From contig QHOQ01000111.1 in the NCBI GenBank assembly GCA_003219355.1, forward strand, positions 398 to 9,578: DNA of 9,181 nt, written 5' to 3'. This DNA is from Verrucomicrobiota bacterium (GTDB taxonomy: Bacteria > Verrucomicrobiota > Verrucomicrobiia > Chthoniobacterales > UBA10450). The position numbers and the translations under genes were made by a program. The notes beneath the pieces were generated by a model. It saw nothing but the letters and a program-made list of their open reading frames with translations, made no database searches and was not told the DNA's origin. Below are positions 5,219 through 9,181 of this stretch, piece by piece; the first letter of the stretch is position 1; each line of letters opens with the position of its first letter.

Positions 5219-6787
5219 TCAGACCCACAGCGCGCGATCGAAAGTACGATATTGAATCGCTTCGCTGACGTGTTCGGGTGAAATATCGATCTCACCACGG
5301 GACGAGTTCGTCCGACTGGCGGACTTGTCATAGAGATCGGCGATGGTTCGGGAGACTTTCAGGATGCGATCGTAAGCGCGAGCGCTGAGGTTTAGCTCAT
5401 TCATCGCCACGCGAATCAGATCCTGCGAATCCTGACGGAGCTTGCAGTGTTGCTTGAGATGGCGCGTAGTCATCCGTGCGTTGCAAGTTACTTTCGGATC
5501 ATGGCGAAAACGTTCTTGCTGACGTTGTCGCGTCCGCATAACTCGGTCGCGAATCGCGGTCGAAGTTTCTTCGGCGCGTTCGCTGGCCACGTCGCGGTAC
5601 TCGACCGCCGGGACTTCAATGTGAAGATCGATACGATCGAGCAATGGCCCGGAAATGCGCTGGCGATAGCGCTGTACTTGAACCGGACCACAACGGCATT
5701 CTCGTTTTAAATCGCCAAAATATCCGCAGGGACAGGGATTCATTGCCGCGACCAACATGAACTCCGAAGGAAAAGTCACGCTCCCCGCAGCGCGAGAGAC
5801 CGTTACTTTCCCGTCTTCGATGGGTTGGCGCATGACTTCCAATGCCGATCGCTTGAATTCGGGTAGCTCATCGAGAAAAAGAACGCCGTTGTGCGCCAGA
5901 CTTACTTCACCCGGGTTTGGAAATGCGCCGCCGCCGAGCAAACCGATATCGCTGATAGTATGATGCGGCGAGCGAAACGGGCGCGTCGACACGAAGGAAC
6001 GCTCGCCATCGAGCAAACCGGCGATGCTGTGTATTTTGGTCGTTGCAATCGCTTCTTCAAGCGAGAGAGGCGGAATGATCGTTGGGATACGTTTCGCAAG
6101 CATCGATTTACCGGAGCCGGGAGGTCCGATCATCAAGACATTGTGACCGCCGGCCACAGCCACCTCCATCGCGCGTTTAACATGGCCCTGGCCTTTTACA
6201 TCGCTGAAATCGACGTCGTAGTTTTTGTGCGCGGAGAAAAAGTCGGTCAGATCGGCGCGGGTAGGCAGGAGCACGGTTTCCCCGCGCAAAAAGTCAAACG
6301 TCTGCCGCAAATTTTGGACGCCGTAGATGTCGATCTTGTCGACCATCGCGGCTTCGAGCGCGTTGGCTTCCGGCACAAACAGTGCACGCTTTCCGCGACG
6401 CCGGGCCTCCAGCGCAACCGGCAGCACGCCCCTTACGGCGCGGACCGCACCGTCCAAAGCCAGCTCGCCCACAAAGCTAAAGTTTTCAAATGGCGAGCTA
6501 TCCAGTTCTTCGGTCACCGCGATCATCCCAAGCGCAATCGGCAAGTCGAAGCTTGGTCCCTCTTTCTTGATGTCGGCCGGTGCGAGATTGATTGTGGTTC
6601 GGCCACGCGGCCAAAAGTATCCGCTATTTGTAATTGCCGTCGTCACGCGGTCGCGGCTCTCTTTCACGGCGGCATCCGGCAAGCCGACGATAACAATGTT
6701 TGGGTCGCCGCCGGCTCCGTTGACCTCTATTTCAACTTCGTACGCATCGACGCCGTAAATTGCAGCGGAATAAATTTTGGCGAGCAT
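5219..6787 (-). CDS. comM: YifB/ComM family Mg-chelatase-like AAA+ ATPase
   Basis: A full-length 522-residue protein (the family is about 500-510). The N-terminal ChlI/Lon-protease-like domain (about 1-180) has the hallmark IVIVGLPDAAVKESRDRV (31-48). The AAA+ core follows: Walker A GPPGSGKS (221-228), FRSPHHTISDIGLLGGG (271-287), Walker B VLFLDE (302-307), the Cys-rich NPCPCGYFGD...CRC (350-366) and LLDRIDLH (382-389) with the conserved Arg. The C-terminal Mg-chelatase-like helical domain contains LNLSARAYDRILKVSRTIAD (465-484). In Vibrio, ComM is a hexameric helicase that drives branch migration during natural transformation. The family is also widespread in bacteria not known to be competent, so the role here is inferred. 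The start is ATG at 6785-6787, which matches the family N-terminus MLAKIYSA. The gene is 77 bp downstream of the DUF5069 gene on the same strand. Confidence 0.96.
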   Translation of the reverse strand: MLAKIYSAAIYGVDAYEVEIEVNGAGGDPNIVIVGLPDAAVKESRDRVTTAITNSGYFWPRGRTTINLAPADIKKEGPSFDLPIALGMIAVTEELDSSPFENFSFVGELALDGAVRAVRGVLPVALEARRRGKRALFVPEANALEAAMVDKIDIYGVQNLRQTFDFLRGETVLLPTRADLTDFFSAHKNYDVDFSDVKGQGHVKRAMEVAVAGGHNVLMIGPPGSGKSMLAKRIPTIIPPLSLEEAIATTKIHSIAGLLDGERSFVSTRPFRSPHHTISDIGLLGGGAFPNPGEVSLAHNGVLFLDELPEFKRSALEVMRQPIEDGKVTVSRAAGSVTFPSEFMLVAAMNPCPCGYFGDLKRECRCGPVQVQRYRQRISGPLLDRIDLHIEVPAVEYRDVASERAEETSTAIRDRVMRTRQRQQERFRHDPKVTCNARMTTRHLKQHCKLRQDSQDLIRVAMNELNLSARAYDRILKVSRTIADLYDKSASRTNSSRGEIDISPEHVSEAIQYRTFDRALWV

Positions 6788-6817
6788 TGCCGCGAGGTTG
6801 GCAGAGAAATCGCGGCA
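6788..6817 (-). promoter_or_regulatory. Perfect 8-bp hairpin abutting the yifB start codon
   Basis: TGCCGCGA (6788-6795) and TCGCGGCA (6810-6817) are perfect reverse complements separated by 14 bp. The inner end touches the A of the yifB ATG (6787). In the yifB mRNA this would be a GC-rich stem occupying the ribosome binding region, and in DNA it could be a dyad operator. The position is seen directly. The regulatory role is inference. Confidence 0.45.
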
Positions 6818-6864
6818 GGGGAAGACCGGAAGATTCGTCGAGCGGATGTGTCGGCAAAGGCGAC

Positions 6865-7320
6865 TCAGTGCTTAACAGGAACAACTGCTCTTGGCGTTCT
6901 GCCTTCTTCGACGTCATGCAGGTCCACCCAAGTCTGAATATCGTCGCGATCGCCCCAGTCTGATCGTTCCTTGGCCGCTTGCAGGTCGGCGCTGCTTTCG
7001 TCCCGCCAGCCGCGTTTGGAAATAAATGAGTTCCAAATAAGGACTTCTTCTTCGCCAGGTTTTCTGCCGCGTTCAAAACACCAATCGAGAATTTCCTCGT
7101 CCGATCCTCCCTGAAGAGTTCGCTCGACCAGCTCATCATAATTAATTCCCAGAAATCGTGTGCAGCGTGCGTCGAAGAAGGTTGGATCATCAGCCACACC
7201 AAGAAAATAGCCAGGCGCCAATCGGCCACCAGCATTCAGCCGGATCTTGTCCAGCATTCGAGCAAAATAGATCAGACCTTTCGTCTCGCAGTAATCGCTG
7301 CATGGAGTCTGAGTTCGCAT
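6865..7320 (-). CDS. DUF5069 domain-containing protein
   Basis: A 151-residue soluble acidic protein with no signal peptide or membrane segment. Blocks I associate with DUF5069 are GLIYFARMLDKIRLNAGGRL (about 15-34), a central FFDARCTRFLGINYDEL and LQGGSDEEILDW, and the downstream RKPGEEEVLIWNSFISKRGW, followed by a C-terminal region rich in Asp/Glu. DUF5069 proteins have no established biochemical function. The start is ATG at 7318-7320, with no Shine-Dalgarno. It lies upstream of yifB in the same direction and is divergent from the MocR gene, so it is a candidate target of that regulator. The family call is by motif memory and should be confirmed by profile search. Confidence 0.75.
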   Translation of the reverse strand: MRTQTPCSDYCETKGLIYFARMLDKIRLNAGGRLAPGYFLGVADDPTFFDARCTRFLGINYDELVERTLQGGSDEEILDWCFERGRKPGEEEVLIWNSFISKRGWRDESSADLQAAKERSDWGDRDDIQTWVDLHDVEEGRTPRAVVPVKH

Positions 7321-7524
7321 TCAAAGAAAAGCTTCTGGCGTTGTGGTAAGGTGTCAACGGTCCACTTGCCGCGAAATGGCCATGCCACCGTGGCCGCAGC
7401 TTGCGGCTAGCAGCAGTTCTCGACGAGAATCAGCCATGCCCAACCGTATCAAAGAAAGCGCTCATCCTCGCCTTTGCCGTAAGCGAGAAGCAACAAATGA
7501 ATCTCAGAGAGCGCAATCCGAATC
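7321..7524. other. 204-bp intergenic region between divergent DUF5069 and MocR genes
   Basis: This region must hold the promoters for both flanking genes. I cannot identify confident -35/-10 boxes. It contains the dyad at 7417-7429 (listed separately) and a GC-rich hairpin, GCCGCA (7393-7398) with TGCGGC (7402-7407). It also contains CTCGC (7467-7471) with GCGAG (7483-7487), and the 8-bp palindrome ATGGCCAT at 7376-7383. The short open frames crossing it have no protein-like character. Confidence 0.6.
7417..7429. promoter_or_regulatory. Candidate operator palindrome upstream of MocR gene
   Basis: TTCTCG-A-CGAGAA is a perfect 13-bp inverted repeat (6+1+6). It lies about 95 bp before the MocR GTG and about 97 bp before the DUF5069 start. 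MocR regulators commonly control themselves or a divergent neighbour from sites in the shared intergenic region. No experimental site with this sequence is claimed. Confidence 0.4.
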
Positions 7525-9063
7525 GTGAAACCGGTTGCAGATAAGAGCTTAAGTAAGAAGCAGCGGCGTCGCCATTCGATCGTGGCTCTTGAAATGATTC
7601 GGCTTGATCGCGCTGCCGCCGAACCGCTTCATCAACAACTTTATCGCCAGATTCGCGATGAAGTAATTTCGGGAAGCTTCAACGGCAGCTCTTCCCGACT
7701 TCCCTCTTCCAGAGCACTCGCGGCAGACCTGGGCATCTCGAGATTCACCGTCGATCTTGCCTTTTCCAAGCTTCATGACGAAGGCTACCTTCAGTGCAAG
7801 ATCGGATCGGGCACGTTCGTCGCGGATTCTCTTCCCGAAACTTTTTTGAGTCCGCGCAGGCCAAACATAGAACGGCTAGTTGAAAGGCCGCCCCGTCTTT
7901 CTGATCGGGTTAGAAGCATTCCCGACAGACGAACCGGAAAACAGTTTGATTTTGGGATCGCAGGCGCGCCCGGTGTCTCTTTTGTCCCTGCTGTCGCAGC
8001 GCTTGACGAATTTCCGATCGCCATATGGGAGCGACTCAGAGCGCAGGTCCTCGCAAAAAAGGGAGCGCATCTGCTCCAGTACGCATCAAGCCGTGGCGAC
8101 CCCGACCTTCGCAAGGCACTCGCAACTTATTTATGCGATTACAGAGGTGCGCGCTGTCATCCAGACCAGATCATCATCACCGCTGGAACGCAGCAGGCGA
8201 TGATGATCAGCGCGATGGCCCTGGTAAATCGGGGTGAGGTGGCGTGGATCGAAGATCCGGGATTTTACCAGGCTCGCCGAGCCTTTGGCTTCGCCGGCGC
8301 GACTGTCATTCCAAGACCTGTAGATCGAGAAGGAATCATGATCGCGCGGCCGTCGAAACAACGCTCGCCAAAAATAATTTACGTGACGCCTTCCCATCAA
8401 TTTCCACTCGGCATGACGATGAGTCTCGCGCGGAGGACGGCTCTAATCGATTTCGCGCGCACGTGCGACGCTTACATTTTCGAGGACGATCACAACTCGG
8501 AATTTCGTTATACTGGTCCCCCGCTGCCATGTTTGCAGGGACTCGATAATGCCGGTCGTGTCATCTACGCCGGCACCATGAGCAAGATCCTTTATCCATC
8601 TCTGCGTCTGGGCTACCTACTCGCCCCGGAGCAACTGGTCGAACCCATGATCAAGATTCGCGCTGTGATGGATCAACATTCACCCGCGATCGATCAGGCG
8701 ACGCTGGCTAGATTCCTCACCGAGGGATTTTTCCTGAGCCACATAAAGCGGATGCGGAAATTGTATTCTGACCGAAGAGAATTCTTTATCGAACAATTCA
8801 ACAATCTGTTAAGTAAGTACTTTATTCTAGAAATCCCGGAAGCTGGGCTACACTTCGTTGCGTGGTTACGCCGGAAGGCAGATTTACCCGTGATTACCCG
8901 CGTCTGCGCAGAAATCGGTATCAGGCCGAGCCCGCTATCGTCATGCTTTATTAAACCCGAGATAAACCCTGCGCTCACGTTCGGGTTTGCTGCCTGGTCA
9001 CGTGCACAAATTCGCGAAGGTCTTAGCAAGCTCGCGGCGGCGCTTAATTCAAAATTGAATTAA
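7525..9063 (+). CDS. MocR-family transcriptional regulator (GntR wHTH plus aminotransferase-like domain)
   Basis: A 512-residue protein, full length for the family. The GntR winged helix spans about 26-100 (PLHQQLYRQIRDEVISG, LPSSRALAADLGISRFTV, GYLQCKIGSGTFVA). After a linker, a fold-type I aminotransferase-like domain runs from about 150 to the end. It includes YVTPSHQFPLGM (286-297), FEDDHNSEFRY (319-329) and the PLP-lysine region AGTMSKILYPSLRLGYL, with Lys354 as the expected Schiff-base residue. MocR proteins use bound PLP to sense an amine or amino acid and switch transcription. The ligand cannot be read from sequence. One position usually Tyr in EDDY is His323 here. GTG at 7525 is the longest start. 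GTG at 7582 or ATG at 7594 also precede the conserved IRLDR and could be used. The short Lys/Arg-rich leader makes the true start uncertain. The gene is divergent from the DUF5069 gene. Confidence 0.93.
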   Translation: MKPVADKSLSKKQRRRHSIVALEMIRLDRAAAEPLHQQLYRQIRDEVISGSFNGSSSRLPSSRALAADLGISRFTVDLAFSKLHDEGYLQCKIGSGTFVADSLPETFLSPRRPNIERLVERPPRLSDRVRSIPDRRTGKQFDFGIAGAPGVSFVPAVAALDEFPIAIWERLRAQVLAKKGAHLLQYASSRGDPDLRKALATYLCDYRGARCHPDQIIITAGTQQAMMISAMALVNRGEVAWIEDPGFYQARRAFGFAGATVIPRPVDREGIMIARPSKQRSPKIIYVTPSHQFPLGMTMSLARRTALIDFARTCDAYIFEDDHNSEFRYTGPPLPCLQGLDNAGRVIYAGTMSKILYPSLRLGYLLAPEQLVEPMIKIRAVMDQHSPAIDQATLARFLTEGFFLSHIKRMRKLYSDRREFFIEQFNNLLSKYFILEIPEAGLHFVAWLRRKADLPVITRVCAEIGIRPSPLSSCFIKPEINPALTFGFAAWSRAQIREGLSKLAAALNSKLN

Positions 9064-9181
9064 GCATTTTCGGCCTTCCGCCATTTCTCGGCAGCCGCTC
9101 TTTTACGAGCCGCCGTGAATCGTTCCGCTATTCTGAGTCCTGCGAAGAATCACTGATTAATCTCACTGGATTCGTCAATCG
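9064..9181. other. Right-edge flank after the MocR gene; no confident gene
   Basis: The 118 bases after the stop hold no clear gene. On the minus strand one frame is open for 29 codons (9063-9149) and ends at 9060, overlapping the MocR stop. Its residues (for example AERFTAARKRAAAEKW) look helical, but a TGA at 9150-9152 precedes it and no start codon is present. In the same frame, the last bases of the window read IDESSEINQ before that TGA, which could be the C-terminus of a gene entering from the right. A weak stem (GCTC/GAGC around TTTTAC) lies at about 9097-9110. Confidence 0.35.

Noticed and set aside
5891..6937. A 348-codon plus-strand open frame opposite yifB.
   Set aside because: It lies antisense to a complete, highly conserved ATPase gene. 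Its composition (rich in Arg, His, Cys) is that of a shadow frame, with no recognisable domain.
7343..7528. A 61-codon plus-strand open frame in the DUF5069/MocR intergenic region.
   Set aside because: Its Ser/Arg-rich composition lacks protein-like patterning, and it overlaps the MocR start. The region is better explained as regulatory DNA.
9060..9152. Possible minus-strand C-terminal gene fragment of 29 codons at the right edge.
   Set aside because: It is preceded by an in-frame TGA, has no start codon and is too short to judge. The window ends before it could be tested.

Overview
The window looks like ordinary chromosomal sequence from a free-living, moderately GC-rich bacterium, most likely a soil Verrucomicrobiota member (Chthoniobacterales or Udaeobacter-like). 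That assignment is inference. It rests on the DUF5069 protein, the mix of housekeeping genes, the general lack of Shine-Dalgarno sequences and the REP-like intergenic palindromes. No rRNA, tRNA, CRISPR array, phage gene or transposase gene is visible. Nearly every base is accounted for, and no stretch longer than about 300 bases lacks a gene.

Left part (1-2556, + strand): the C-terminal part of an M3-family oligoendopeptidase F, a small TPR protein, and a beta-lactamase-fold serine hydrolase (EstB/family VIII esterase type). The TPR gene is flanked by two intergenic elements, each exactly 58 nt from GTAG to CTAC. The downstream one is a clear REPIN: two inverted REP hairpins whose stems differ by a compensatory base-pair change. 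Centre-left (2601-3403): yjbQ (UPF0047, - strand) is divergent from a moaD-type sulfur-carrier gene (+ strand).

Centre (3462-5052, - strand): an apparent three-gene unit. It runs from a small one-helix membrane protein, through an overlapping DUF4097-like lipoprotein, to yajQ. Right of this (5219-7320, - strand) are a full-length YifB/ComM AAA+ ATPase and a DUF5069 protein. An AT-only hairpin with T/A tracts separates yifB from the three-gene unit. The right end (7525-9063, + strand) is a MocR-type regulator, which is a GntR winged helix fused to an aminotransferase-fold domain. It is divergent from the DUF5069 gene across a 204-bp region that contains a perfect 13-bp palindrome.

The genes do not form one pathway, and I see no convincing undescribed multi-gene system. 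The best leads are the REPIN pair, the hairpin that abuts the yifB start codon, the candidate operator upstream of the MocR gene, and the link between yajQ and two uncharacterised envelope proteins.
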